Assembly: GCA_905250885.1 (NCBI GenBank)
Contig: CAJNOQ010000998.1
Span: forward strand, 1 to 37,706
Reading direction: 5' to 3'
Length of the DNA: 37,706 nucleotides
From: Didymodactylos carnosus
Lineage: Eukaryota > Rotifera > Eurotatoria > Philodinida > Philodinidae
The notes beneath the pieces were generated by a model. That model had not been told where the DNA came from. It saw nothing but the letters and a program-made list of their open reading frames with translations, and ran no database searches. Shown in pieces: positions 16,069 to 28,900 of the stretch. The first letter of the stretch is position 1; every line of letters starts with the position of its first letter. Position numbers and translations under genes: made by a program.

Positions 16069-17464
16069 AGAGTTTTATATGTACATATCTGAAGTGTTTT
16101 TAATATATTTTTCCACCTAGTTGAAGAACCATAAAGTATCTTACTGGTTTTTCAAGAAAAAATGAGTTTTTCTATATGATGAAGGAACGAACATATGTAA
16201 ATAATAATAATAATGATCATCATCATCGTTCGAATAGCTGTTCGTTTAATAATTTTCGTATACTCATGACATAAGAGAAATAAGTACAAATTGTACATTA
16301 TGAGAATATATTTTCTTATATAATGATGGTTCTTCAAGTATCATCGTTTCTCACTTACACGTACAAGAACAACACTTGTCACTTATTGTTGACCACTTAT
16401 TTTGTCAATCTATAGATAGATTAAGTGTGTGAGGATAAACGTTGTGCTCCAGTCTATAATTTAATTTTTTGAAAAAATGATTATTAACCCTCAAATTCAA
16501 GGTGAGAATATGAAGATTAAATAATATCATCACTGCTTAAAAGTGCAAAAACTTGGCACTTTCACCTCATATGTGAGGAATGCAATAAAATGCATCATTA
16601 CTCTCCTTTTAATTAAATTGATTCTTTATCATCAAAAGACACCTGTCGTTAATGAAGTATTAGCATAACATACATTTTTTTTCTAAAATACAACGATTAC
16701 TCTTATGTAAAGATGAATGCTATTGTTATTCATATTTGTATCCGGTTGCCGTTTGTTCTTGATCACAATTCAACAGAGATCAAATCGTGAAATAATTTAT
16801 TTGTTTTTCTATGCATGGTGATAGAAAAACACGCTGTGATGATAAAATATACGCACAGCACGTATTAGCAAAATAAAACTCACATAAACTCATTTCGACT
16901 TCGTTTCTGATCCTGTGTAGGAAAAACCCGGTAATTTGATAAGGTAGAGGAAATTACACCTACAAAGAAACACGATGGTGAAGTAAATTCAAACTCACAA
17001 CCTAACCGATTCGTATTGTGAAGATAATTTTTTCACAAATGTTTCTTCAATTATACCTTTAGATGTTAACTTGAAAGTAAAATGTTGACGAAAGTAAACA
17101 CCTTGAGGAAAAAAAGACATTTCTCATCTTTTCTTGCTCTTACAAAAAGTCAATTTCATTGCTTGCTCTTGCGTTCGTATATGATGTTACTGATATCCAT
17201 CTCCTGTATGGTGTTAAAAAACAGTCTTAAGCTCGTGGAATCTTAAGAGAATAGTTATTTCTCTTCATATCAAACAAATAAATATATTCAAGAGTTGCCT
17301 TTCAAGAACGTGTCAAGAAGAAACTGATCAGCACACTTTTGTCGCCTAAGAATGGCTTTGATTTCAAAACGACTATTGTCATATTTGTTTTTATATAAGA
17401 GAGAGAGACTAGAAAAACCTATAACAATAATATATGCACAACTTTTAAACACAGAATAAACGTA

Positions 17465-18626
17465 TTACCAAGGTCGCCAAACATCCACAGACGATGCATT
17501 TGGACTTTTGGGAACAACACGCGATAGTTCATCTTGTAGTGAATTATCTGAGTCAGTCAGACATGACGAATCTAATCTTTCAGTTTTAAATAAATCACTT
17601 GATGATGACGATGTTGACGTGGACATTGTTGAATAAGATGGTGATGAGACTAATTTTGTTTCTTGAATACCACCGCAGCGATTTAACCAGTCATTTACGA
17701 CCATTTCATGTGATAATTGTGGAAAATGATTTGTTGTTGCAGAATGTTGGTTATGTTGATGTTGTTCATATGGACTAAAACGATGTGATGTAGTTGTTCG
17801 CAACTGAGTAACTAATCGTTGTCGTTGAATCGGTGTCATACCGGGGACAGTATTCAAAAAATTTGAAATTTCATTTGTACAACGTTGATAACCCAATTCA
17901 TAATTTCGTTTCATTCCATTTAGGCGGCCGTTAATTTGTTTGAGAAAATCAACGCACATTTCTAATATTTCAGCCTTTTCTAATTTTTGATATCGTGCTC
18001 GCTAAAGAAAGCAATATAAAAGATAATATAGAATTGTAGTTTGGTTAACAAAGTTTGTAGTATACTTACATCGTAATTACAAGCTAATAAATCTTTCAAT
18101 TCATCTAAACTACGATTTATACGATCACGACGTTTTTTCTCAACATACGTTTTGGCAACCTAGAACAGAGAAAATAAATTAGATGGCTTTTAACTACGGT
18201 TTTTATATATTTGACAATTATTTCAGTTTAATGTTCTTTTATTAGAATATTTTGTGTATGTTAACGGAGGATAAACGGGAACGTGTGAAGTTCCTCTATT
18301 TTCGATTTCTAGGTGAGCATAAGAGTATCAAAACTTTTGACAACCTCTACACTATGTAGTACGAAAACGTCATTTACGAAAGTTACGACTACTAAAATAG
18401 TTTTTCTTTGTTCATGTTAGCGATTTTACAATAGTGAGCTTAAGTAATAATTTGAGAAAATGAAGAGTGAACATAAACAAAACAAAGTGAGCTTCAACGA
18501 ATTAAATTAAAAATCAAAAACTATCTTGAATCATATTACAAAATGACATTGGCTTACCTTTCGTGTGCCATTCATATTCAGCTCATCTTCGAGATCACTG
18601 CTACTAGTATAGAGAGTCATAACCAT
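17465..18626 (-). CDS. HES/E(spl)-type bHLH-Orange repressor ending in WRPW (3 exons, 231 aa)
   Basis: Exons 18626-18558, 18159-18070 and 18001-17465 join in phase 0 to give 231 residues and a TAA stop. The bHLH spans about residues 21-75: basic region and helix 1 VAKTYVEKKRRDRIN, helix 2 KLEKAEILEMCVDFL. An Orange domain follows at about 85-120 (GYQRCTNEISNFLNTVPG), then a Ser-rich linker. The protein ends exactly in WRPW, the Groucho/TLE-recruiting tetrapeptide of Hairy/E(spl) proteins. The product should be a nuclear DNA-binding repressor. The family's typical basic-region proline (KP in K-P-x-x-E-K) is Thr here. The first exon could extend upstream in frame; ATG 18626 was chosen as nearest to the conserved region, with ATG 18620 an alternative. 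A close paralogue lies at 24928-25973 on the same strand. Confidence 0.92.
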
Positions 18627-19006
18627 AATGCTTGTATGTTTTGTAAAGATATGTTCAATTTTAATAATTGTTTTGTGTACTAACTCTGTTAGCCTGTTAG
18701 CCGTTTTAAATATAAATGTTTCAATGATGAACTTGTGTATGTTCAATTTGTACTCTCAGTTTATTCTCTTCTCTCATTTCATTTCTATTGGTTCATATTG
18801 AAAATGAACAAACTTTTAACCAATTATTTTTCTATTTGTTTTCGAAATGTCGTTGAACTTTTTTTCTTCTTTTATAATCTATATATTCTGTAAACTATTT
18901 AGTTCTTTCTCTTTTAGGTAAGATATGCGAAAATATAGGTGTGATGATCGTTGAACTAAACCAGCTTTTCTTTCTTTCTTCTGATTCTATGAGAATATCG
19001 TCTACT

Positions 19007-19014
19007 TTCCCACC
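19007..19014 (-). promoter_or_regulatory. RBPJ/Su(H)-like site GGTGGGAA
   Basis: The minus strand reads GGTGGGAA, one base from the consensus YGTGGGAA. It lies about 380 bases upstream of the start codon of the 17465-18626 HES gene, in its promoter orientation. Confidence 0.35.
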
Positions 19015-19858
19015 AACATCAAAAGAACACGATGGCGTGTACCGTCACATACGCAAATCATAAAAAAAACAAAAATGGTAATATATATATACACGTGTAT
19101 AAATGATAAATCATTATTCAATTTTTTTATCGTCTTTAGTCATTTTTTTTATCTATGTAGACGTACCAAAATAGATGTATATAGAATTGAAGATGAACGG
19201 ATAAAATTATTGACTTGTCAACAAACCGGCATGAGAAAATTCTTGCATACAGCAATAAACCACATTATTAAAAGATACCCCACGCACTATACCGTATGAG
19301 AAAAAATGTGGATTTGTTTCAGCATCTAGCGTGCGTGCAATAAGAGGATTGAGATTTGTCAAATCATTATAATCAATGCGAAGTTATGTGAAATGAGGAA
19401 TATTCCTGAAATCACATAAAATTAACAAACAGGAAAGTAGAAAGTGTGGAAAATTAAAATTTGACTAAAAGTTGTAACCTTTCTCGCGATTGTCTAAACT
19501 ATAAAGATATAAAGTTCTCTTAATATATAATACTCTTTTCTTTCACAGAAGGTGAAATATAGTTTATTTAGAAAATATAATTTATTATTATATACTTCAG
19601 ATATTCATCGCGGTTCACAATAAATGACCGATTAAAATCCCGCCCTATAAGTAGACACTCGACATTCTAAACTAAAAAACACATACCGACGCGAATGTTG
19701 TATACTTACTACTCATACATATAGGTCGGAATTTTACAAAGACAATATACTCTAACAAGTGTTTGTTAGATTCATTCAACTATGTATTGTTGATAAGTTA
19801 GCATAAAAGAGTATGCTTACTCGATAAGAAAATCTCTACACATAAAAATCGACTTCCT

Positions 19859-19866
19859 TTCCCACC
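19859..19866 (-). promoter_or_regulatory. RBPJ/Su(H)-like site GGTGGGAA
   Basis: A second copy of the same octamer, again followed by AAG, about 1.2 kb upstream of the first HES gene. Confidence 0.3.
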
Positions 19867-19870
19867 TCGA

Positions 19871-19891
19871 TAGATGAATGAATGAATGAAT
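19871..19891 (+). repeat. (GAAT)n microsatellite
   Basis: A short run of GAAT units (GATGAATGAATGAATGAATA). Confidence 0.8.
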
Positions 19892-20047
19892 AGAAGAAAA
19901 AAAATCAGGTTCATATTGAAAAAATATGTGTATCGAAAAGAAAAGAGAGAATAAAATGCCGCCAACTAAATGAATTTGATTTATAATTTTTAAAGTGTCA
20001 ATTCTCTAATTGAGTTATGATGCTAAAACTGATTTAATTTGTAAAAA

Positions 20048-20067
20048 TAGTAGAGTAGAGTAGAGTA
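20048..20067 (+). repeat. (GTAGA)n microsatellite
   Basis: A few tandem copies of AGTAG/GTAGA. Confidence 0.75.
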
Positions 20068-21529
20068 TTATTACATTTCCGTAGAAACTATATAGAAAGA
20101 TCAAAACATCTATACATACACACCCACACAATACAAAGATAGATTATTCTGAGAATCTATAAACAAAACATCAATTTCTATTACAAATAAAATAAAATAA
20201 CCTCATTTCAAGTTCTCTCCCAGATGTAAGCTTCAAAACATGTGTATTTTTTCTTCAATATTCATTCATTAATGAAATTAAAGTCAATTGATAGTATTTC
20301 AACGGTGATTATTAATGACATCGTTATACCGACAATTGTTTTCAAAATAAAAATAAATTATTCAATGTAGAACATGAAGCAGTTGTGTGACGATAATCAT
20401 TCAAAAGATTTAACAAAACCATTATCTTTTTTTGCAAAACTTCTATGATTTAACACTTTTTTTATATATATTTTAGACGTTTAACTCAAATATTATTGAG
20501 AATGAAAAAATGTCAGTTGACACGAGTGATTATTTTTGTTTGTCTTGGTATGGCTTATTCAAATACCATGTACCAACGATTCATTGTAGATAGAATACAA
20601 AATTAGCAGCTTCTGTTGTCGAAGAAAATTTTTTGTTTTTGTCATCATCGACGAGAATAATATACCTTTTTTGACAGTTAAATTTTTCTTTCCTTCATAA
20701 TAAAGATCAAGATCAGAGAGCGAGCAAGTGACTTGTGTCATATTCTTTCTTCATTTTATGATAAGATAAGAAAAGAAAAGAGAATAAATCACATCAGACA
20801 TATAATAATGAGAGAAAAGACCGATTGTCAACAATATGCTGACTAAATTTTCTTATTACTGCGTATGAATTAATTAGAGTACGCTTTGTGTTGTTTGATA
20901 CGTTTTCAAAGGACTATATCACAATATGCAACAACAATACATTCAGGTGATAATTGAAACGTCCAAAACAAACTATGTAAGCAAGCATGACAAAGAGAGA
21001 GAATATTGTTTTAATTAGACATGTGACACTTTAATTTATTGAGTAAACTATAGAATTTCAGCTATTGTTCAGTATATTTTTGCGGAACTTTTGATTTTAA
21101 TACTTGTGTAAAAAGTCCTGTATTTTAATAAACTCTTGGTACTTTTAATAACAAAGCTTTGTTAGGATTTCTAACAGATGAGATTAGATAGTTAGCTGTT
21201 TTCAATGAATGGTATAAATAGTAGTAAATCACTTTTAATTCTAATTTTAAAGTATAATTGTATTGTTCATTCTTTTCTTTTTCTTCTAAACATAATTTCA
21301 AATATTTATTATAAATCACTGACAGTGGCTATTGCTGATGGCATCTAATCCTGTATATGTGATTATGATTACATTAATACCATAAATTATTCTAAACGAT
21401 GACATATTGTAAATACTAATTTATGAATTTTTCTCTATCAAAACATACACGCACACAGGTAAAAAACAAATGATGATATTAACAATTAAAAATATAGACA
21501 TTTTTATGTATTCAACAAAATTGAACAGG

Positions 21530-21565
21530 ATAATAATAATAATAATAATGATGATGATGATGATA
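21530..21565 (+). repeat. (AAT)n(GAT)n compound microsatellite
   Basis: Tandem AAT units pass directly into tandem GAT units. Confidence 0.9.
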
Positions 21566-24316
21566 AGTTAAATTGTGGGTAAGAAAGATTGTCAACATTG
21601 ACTTGTTTTATTTGACATGTTGTTTCCATAAAATAGAATAATATCAGAAATTTTTGGAATGTTAAAAATACATTCTATGGTCACACTATTAGACACTTTA
21701 AGTTTCAATCATGCACATCATAATCTAATATTGTATTATTAAAAATAGATCACATTTATTAGATTTTACAATGAATATATTATTAGAGCGTAAAACATTT
21801 TAAAAAATGTTTATATCTAATTTATGGCTGATTAAACAGTATTGCTAATTATTTTTCTCAAAATAATATTTTGGATCATCTCACACATTTAATAACCAAT
21901 TGATAATCTAACAAACGAGAGGATAACTTAACAAAAAGGGTTCTACATCGTCTTGTTTTCTCTAATCATTTTTACTTTTAATTTAACTATCGTCAAGTAT
22001 CTCTAATCCATCTGATGTAAAAAAAAACCTAAAAGAGAGAGCAAAGTTGTTCATATTTTTGTTTTGTATGAGTAAAAAGTCACGAAATTTAAAATCATAT
22101 GTCCGTAAATTATCAAGTATTACTAAATCTTTTAGAAGAAAAAGAATTTCTTCATGTCTATGAGAAATGAATTCGTTTGTAAATACACATCATTACACAC
22201 ACATACACATTCATTTTTTCTCTCTCTCTCTTTAGAACAATTGTTAACCAACTGATAAATGGTATTAACAAACTCTTGACACTCTATAGAGAGGTGTTTC
22301 TTAAACTATTAGATTCTTGTTTGATCCTATTTTATGCCGCTAGATATTTAAACAAAATACATAATATCGAAGATCTTCGTGTGTACAATAATTAAGAATG
22401 ACTTACGTCTTCATTCAGCTACTTTCAGGCAAAATATTATCAACAATGTAAAAAGAGGCGAAAGAAAAACATCAACAAAAATTGATTTTAAACAAAGATA
22501 GAAAGAGAAAGAAATAATCGACTCAAAATAAATAAAACAATTTTTATTTCCTCTAGAACAAAAATCTACCAATTTATCTTTAGAAGAAATGAAATGAAAG
22601 ATATGTTGTAAAAACTTTGAGTTATTATAAAATATTAGAAGAATATTTTATTTAAAATGTAACAGATTCATATAGCAATTCATCACTTGATCTTGCCTAT
22701 ATGATGGATCAAGTATATTATTAAGTAGCATAATATTGTTATGAGAAGAAGCGGAACGAATGATGATGTGAAACACGCTGAATGAAAAATGACGTATATA
22801 TATCTCGTGATGAGATATTTTTTATGTATAACATTTTTTATTTGATGATTAGCCTATATATTTATGATCACTAGCAAGATATGTCAATATTTTATTTGTC
22901 TTTTTGATGATATAATAATCTTGTGACTTTCATCATGTTAGGGATATACACAATTGAAAAACTAAAGTTATATAGTGACTTTATTATATAATGTCTATAA
23001 TCAAAATCTAATTTCTTTTTTTTTTTCTTTTTTCTTTCTTAAACATGAATAACAAAACATCAAAGTCAATCTCATAACTCATCTTCTTCAAATTATTATA
23101 TTGTGTATATAGACTGTATTTCAAATAGATAAGAAATACAATAGTTTACATCATCTTAGGAAACATCGAACAATGTGAAAAAAGAGAAAGACTTGATGTC
23201 TTGACTTTTTACACAATAGTACTACGAATATGTTCAAACGAATCATAAACTATATGTTCTAGAGAGAAAAAAAACAAAACAATTGAAAAACTTAAATCAA
23301 AAATTACATGTCATTTACTAAGAATACCGAATATAAATCCAGTTCGGGTTTTTTTTGTTTTCTTTTTTGAATGGTAATAAGAAATAAAAAAAAATGGCCC
23401 ATAAAAACACTATTATAATGTCATTTAGTCGTTCTTTTGTGTTTTACCTTTTTAAAAAATCTATAGAAAATTTACATAGAAATACATTTTGACAGTGAAC
23501 AGTATTCTTTTTTTTTTTTGAATCCCGTTTTATACGATAGATTATTCAATGAGATTTTAAACAATAATAGTCTTCTATTTATTGTCTGACATACTGTTTC
23601 TATCATGAAGACAATACGAAACAACATCTAAATAGCGATACGTTTCTTTATCAAAAATACATCGTAATCAGTTCTTATAATAGACTCTAAAATTTTTAAT
23701 AAACCATTTAAGACCTATCATCGATACCAGTCGACAAATATAAGTATATATTGAAAACTCTTCAATACATACTTTTTTACATAGACTTTATTGATCAGAC
23801 AAATATATTTTCTTTATGCATTTTGATGAACAACTTTCTGTGTCAAAAACTTAAATGACTTCTCTGTATTTCTGATTAAAATCATCAATTTCACAATTAA
23901 CTAAACAAGCAATATATTTTTCTAATATTATACACGTACGTATGTACAGGTATATGTGTGGATAATTTTGTCATTTTCGAAGATGAGTTCTTGACACTTA
24001 TTAAAAATAAAAAAAAATCAGATGTCATTTTTTTCCTCACCTAACGCTAATGGGTAAGTTTAAAAGCGTAACTAAAAATAAATACAAAAAAAAAAAAAAA
24101 TTATGTTATCTCAATATTCATACATACATCAACCCAAAGGCATCATCTAAAGTGCATTGATTAACTAAGATTTGTTAAGTGAGCTATTATCGGTTAGTTG
24201 GTCAATAACTCAAAGTTTTGTCTAAGTTTTTTCTCATAGTGTATATTGGTTAAGAAATGATGGTAAATGATGTAAGAACTATGATTGTGTGAGTACTTAC
24301 TCCATAACTAGACACT

Positions 24317-24324
24317 TTCCCACG
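24317..24324 (-). promoter_or_regulatory. Consensus RBPJ/Su(H) site CGTGGGAA
   Basis: The minus strand reads CGTGGGAAAG, an exact match to the Notch effector consensus. It lies about 600 bases beyond the stop of the second HES gene and 5.7 kb upstream of the first. Confidence 0.4.
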
Positions 24325-24927
24325 ACTATATGATGATCATCACCATCGTGATTGATAAAGAAAGAAACAATTATCTGAAATGTGCTAGACGATAAAAAGT
24401 TTATTTAAGATCAAATCTGTTTGTCTATCCAAGGATTAATATAAACAAACACAGTATAGTTGTCACCATCATTGAGATTTTATTTATATCCTTTTTACAA
24501 AGACTTATGACATCATATTCTAATGAAAATCACGTAAAATGAAGCAAACGATTGAATCAAATATGAAATATGTTCTGAAATGATTAAGGAAAAAGAAATA
24601 ATTGTATAATTTATCCTTTCTCTTGTGAGATGTTTGTATAGCTTTCCTAATACTATGAAGGATCTATTAACAAATGTTATCGACACGTTGTTCTTTACTT
24701 TTGTATTTATAATTTATTTTGAACAAATGGTTATATATTTAAAATTATAGCAAAACACAAACAAACAAATAGAGAAGAAAAGCACCAGTCTATCATTCAC
24801 TGTTATCGGGAACAACAATTATGTACAAATAAACCATTTTGGAATGTTTCATAGTGGAATCTACAGTAGTCAACTGATAGTATGAATGTCTGTATACACA
24901 CCGTTAGTGAGATTAGCTTTTTTTCCT

Positions 24928-25973
24928 TTAAGCGTATGGTCGCCAAATACTTCGAATTTTTTGTTCATGATTTGAACCACAACTACCAAGTGAAGATGAT
25001 GACGTTGAACAAATACTTGAATCGACATGAGACGAAATAGATGGTGAAACATTAGTCGATGATGATAATATTAAGGTAGTAGGAATGGACGATGAATTAT
25101 TATTAATAACAAGTTCTAATGGTCTTATAGGAGAAAGTTTTTGCTGTTCATGTATTTTATTTGTTGTTAACATCATTGAATGTGATGATTCATTTATGTG
25201 ATGTGGTAGTTGATGTAACTGATTTGTCTGATGAGTCGTTCTCGCATAAGGATGTGTACGTCTAACCCACATTTGTCGACAACGATTTGCTAAACGTTCA
25301 CGTTGTTCAGGCACAATATTTGGTACTGCATTGATAAGTTTCCAAATTTCTTCTGTACATTGACGATAACCATTTTCATAATCTTCCATTGATATGTGTA
25401 CAACACGTTTCAAATTTCTTACATAATTAACGGCCATTTCTAAAATCTCTGCTTTTTCAAGTTTTTGATATCGAGCACGCTAAAATAAAGAATCTCTATT
25501 AGAATTTCAAAATTAATATATTATACAAGACATTATTTACCTCGTCCGTCAATGCCATCAATTCTTTTAATTCATCCAAACTTTTATTAATACGATCTCG
25601 ACGTTTTTTTTCTACGCATGTTTTTGCCAACTAAAAACAGCCAACAAATTTTATCATAAAGTCTGATATAGGAAAAAAAACATTTGTTAATAAAATTTCT
25701 CCTCTTACATCACAAAAGCACTTTTTGTTTAATCTTCCCTCAAGATTAATCACAACAGTAGAGAAAAATCATTTCTCTTAAATTGTTCACTATATTATCG
25801 ATTAGTTTAGGAAAGATAGTATTACTAACAAAAGTCTAAATATAGTATTCGATTAAACTTTCTTTACGATAAGTCCCATAATACTTTAGAAATGAACATT
25901 TGAAACTTACTTTTCTTGAACTTTGCTCCAACGAATAGGGTGATGTATTCGAATAATCACATGCTAACATCAT
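24928..25973 (-). CDS. Second HES/E(spl)-type bHLH-Orange protein, ending WRPYA (3 exons, 234 aa)
   Basis: Exons 25973-25911, 25630-25541 and 25479-24928 are all phase 0, giving 234 residues and a TAA stop. The plan matches the 17465-18626 gene, including a middle exon of exactly 90 bases; the two 30-residue segments share 21 positions. Basic region and helix 1 read LAKTCVEKKRRDRIN; helix 2 has KLEKAEILEMAVNYV. The Orange domain contains GYRQCTEEIWKLINAVPN. The linker is Ser/Asn/His-rich. The C terminus is WRPYA in place of WRPW: WRPY is the Groucho-binding form used by Runx proteins, where it is strictly terminal, while here one Ala follows. It too lacks the family proline in the basic region. 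It is probably a transcriptional repressor; Groucho recruitment strength is uncertain. Two adjacent ATGs (25973, 25970) could start it. Confidence 0.9.
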
Positions 25974-28900
25974 TTTCAATCTTCTTCGAAAATAAATATT
26001 TTTGTACGCAAAATATTTTGAATGTATTTTAAAAAGCGTATGTTTTATACAAGTGTTGATATAAAAAAATGAATATAAAATATCTTTTTTAAACAGTAAA
26101 TATATATTCAATTATAATATAAATCGCACATGTAAATAGGCAAAAGTTAGTCGTGTGTAACAAATTTTAGTGGAACGATGACACACACATACTGTTACCC
26201 GTCTCTTCTAATGGTGATTTAATGAAGATTTGAATTTTTTTCTCGTTTATAATCGACTCTCTGAAAAGAAAGGAAAAAAAAGAGTATTTGGATTGGATAA
26301 AACTTTTCATTATTATTTCTCTTCTTACTTTAAAAAGCGAGAAGAAGAAAAAAAATCTGACGCGTGCTGGATATCTATTTATAAAGATTCTTTCTCCACG
26401 CATATTGTACGCAATGTTAAAGACAAGTTGATAGATAGGTAGATGGAAATGAAAAAAAAAAACTAATACAAGAAGTATCGAAATGCATGATTTGTAGGTG
26501 AAAGTAACAGATATTACACAAGAGAAAAGAAAAAAAAAGAAAATGGGCAAATAGAATATGTGTGTTCTATCGGAACGTTTTTCTATTGACAAGCAATAGA
26601 GAAAGAGAGAGAGAGAGAAAAGGAACGTATGTATTTTATATACACGCGTTGGCAAGCGTAACTATTAAAATTTTATTTGCCATATTCGAAATATATTCAT
26701 ATGGAGACCAATAATAATGTCTATTTTGGAAGAATTGAATAGTTAACCCATTGGAGGATAAAACAATCGAGTAGTAAGGACTCTTAGACAGTAAATATTC
26801 TTTTTCAATAATTATCAAAATGAAATGAGATGAATATATAAAAATTTACAGTAATTTTTCTCTCAGCTAGGGGAGCAGAGAGTATGGCCACAAATTTCGC
26901 AATAAACTTCTAGTTTTTTCAAAAATCGGGGTACAGTACAGGATGTTTACTCTAGAATTCGGAGTAAAAAGTTTAAAATCCAGTAGAAGCACTCCTACTT
27001 TCAGATGTTTCTTTTCATTAGAGTCTGTAACATGTGTTTACTGATATAAATGAAAATCTTTATCAATCTGACAGACTTTGTTTAGATGTATGTAGAGAGA
27101 CAGATTGTTTTATCCGCTACAAAATCTATCGCCAGTTTACCATAAAGATTACTGTAACACTCAACAATTATATTCTATAATGGAGGATTGTTGTTTAGGA
27201 GATTTGAATCGTTTAATTTTTCTACTAGTGTTGGGAAAACGTTAATTTCTCAAATCGGTTTCTAAACCTTTTTCAATTCGTTTTTTGTTTTTTTCGAAAG
27301 TCTGTAAACATTCTTTTTATGCAGTATAAAAATAAGTCTGTGTTTTGAAAACAAAAATTAATGAAAAATTCAAACATGAAATGAACGTTCATTTGAGCAT
27401 TTTAATTCAATTTTCTATTTGATCTTTAATCTGCTTCTCTGAAATGCTTCATTAGACTAAGATAGTGTCTCTCTTTTTTTTCTCTATATATAGCGTGTGA
27501 ACGTTTTCTATTAATCATTCGCGAAGAACGTAATCGCATCTCTTCTCACCATAGTTATACACTCAAGGCGTGGAAATCATATTTGGTTATCCACGTGCTT
27601 TTGTCTAACAACAAAGATGTCCGACTTTCTTTATACGAAATTGTTTTGAATGCAATGACGACGAAATATTGACTTCATGTGACATTTCTCTTTTATTTAC
27701 ACAATTGATTGTCAATAATCAAAATCATTATTCCGAATATTTTCCCATACATATGCGGTCCACCGTTTGAAGTTATGTATAGTGTACAAACTTTTCTTTC
27801 TATCTTAATTTACTGCATCTGTTTTCTCATAATGTTCATTGCACTCTACATATATCTATCTATCAATTATTCGAGAAACAAACATTTTTATTGTGTCAAT
27901 ATGTAAATATCTAATTAAAACAATTTGATGGTGATGAGTAATAAATACAAAAGAAGAAAAAAATTTTATATTTATTTCTTAAAAAGAAAAATAGAAAAAA
28001 ATTTTATATCTCTAAAAAAAATTAAAAGGTGTCTATAACTGAAAGTATTTTTGTCCTTGAGAGATGAACTAGGGATGTAACTCTATCAAATTTATTTTAT
28101 CGTCTGAAAGAATATATATTGTACTAAACAGAGAACATAGACACGCATAATAGTGTCTTGTCCTTCACATTTAGCAAGTGGGGCATTATTTGACTTTTAG
28201 TCTGTTGTCACACTCACAGTATATGTATTATTTTTAGCTTTTTTTTTTATTTTATTTTACTCAAAGAAAAACAGTAAAATTTGTTTAATGTAAAAAATTT
28301 CATGTAAACAATTGAGAAATCATTCGTCCCTATAACTTTGCAATAGTTTTATTTTTCAAATAATCAAGTAAATATGATAGAAATGGAAACCAATAAAATT
28401 CACTCTACATCGCCACTCGATGATACACTTGAAATTATTTATTTTTTCATTACTCTAATAATTATTATTATTGATAGTCTGCTGATTGTCTTCAGGAAGA
28501 TATAGAAATTTTTGTAAGAAAAGTTCATAAGTTTTATTTTCTTTAAAGAAAACTGAAAAAGAAAATAACGAAAAACGAAGTAGTAGAACGTAATGGATTG
28601 TCGTTTTCTTTTTTGACAAAACAACATACATACACAAATATTTACAACAAGGACAGTCGTATCGTAATACTACTGATTTTTAAAGCTGTTATCAAAAGCA
28701 CGTTAGACATCAGTCATTTTTATTTATTTCTATTACATATTTCTCATATTAACTAAACAAAATACTTGTACAAATTTAAGAGAAAAATATTCTAATTCAT
28801 CTTTTTTATGATATTTCTATTTATCAGTGTGTAATGTACACTATACAATGATTATTTTCTTGATAAAGTTTTAATTGTGTTTCAATATGTGTGTGCTCTT

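Larger units (their letters stand above)
14615..17464. other. Intergenic stretch between the MLK and first HES gene
   Basis: No confident gene is visible. A small hairpin near 14685-14729 pairs ATGCTTTTGCTGGA with TCCAACAAAAGCAT. The inverted 12-mer TTGAAGAACCAT occurs near 16121 and, reversed, near 16325. An orphan frame with a repeat just after it at about 15.75-16.07 kb is listed separately. The DNA next to 17464 is probably the 3' untranslated region of the HES gene. Confidence 0.4.
18627..24927. other. 6.3-kb apparently non-coding interval between the two HES genes
   Basis: Very AT-rich, no credible exon on either strand. It holds RBPJ/Su(H)-like words and simple repeats (listed separately), homopolymer runs near 23010, 23510 and 24090, and several ATAT-rich segments. 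It is upstream of the first HES gene and downstream of the second, so it is a candidate regulatory domain for the pair. Part of the right end is presumably the 3' untranslated region of the 24928-25973 gene (minus-strand AATAAA near 24713). Confidence 0.5.

Noticed and set aside
16121-16338. A 217-bp MITE bounded by TTGAAGAACCAT
   Set aside because: Only 12 bp of inverted termini, no target duplication and no internal symmetry; chance is plausible.
26167-26655. 162-codon minus-strand ORF rich in Phe/Leu/Ser
   Set aside because: Composition is that of translated poly-purine/AT-rich DNA, with no domain or conserved pattern.
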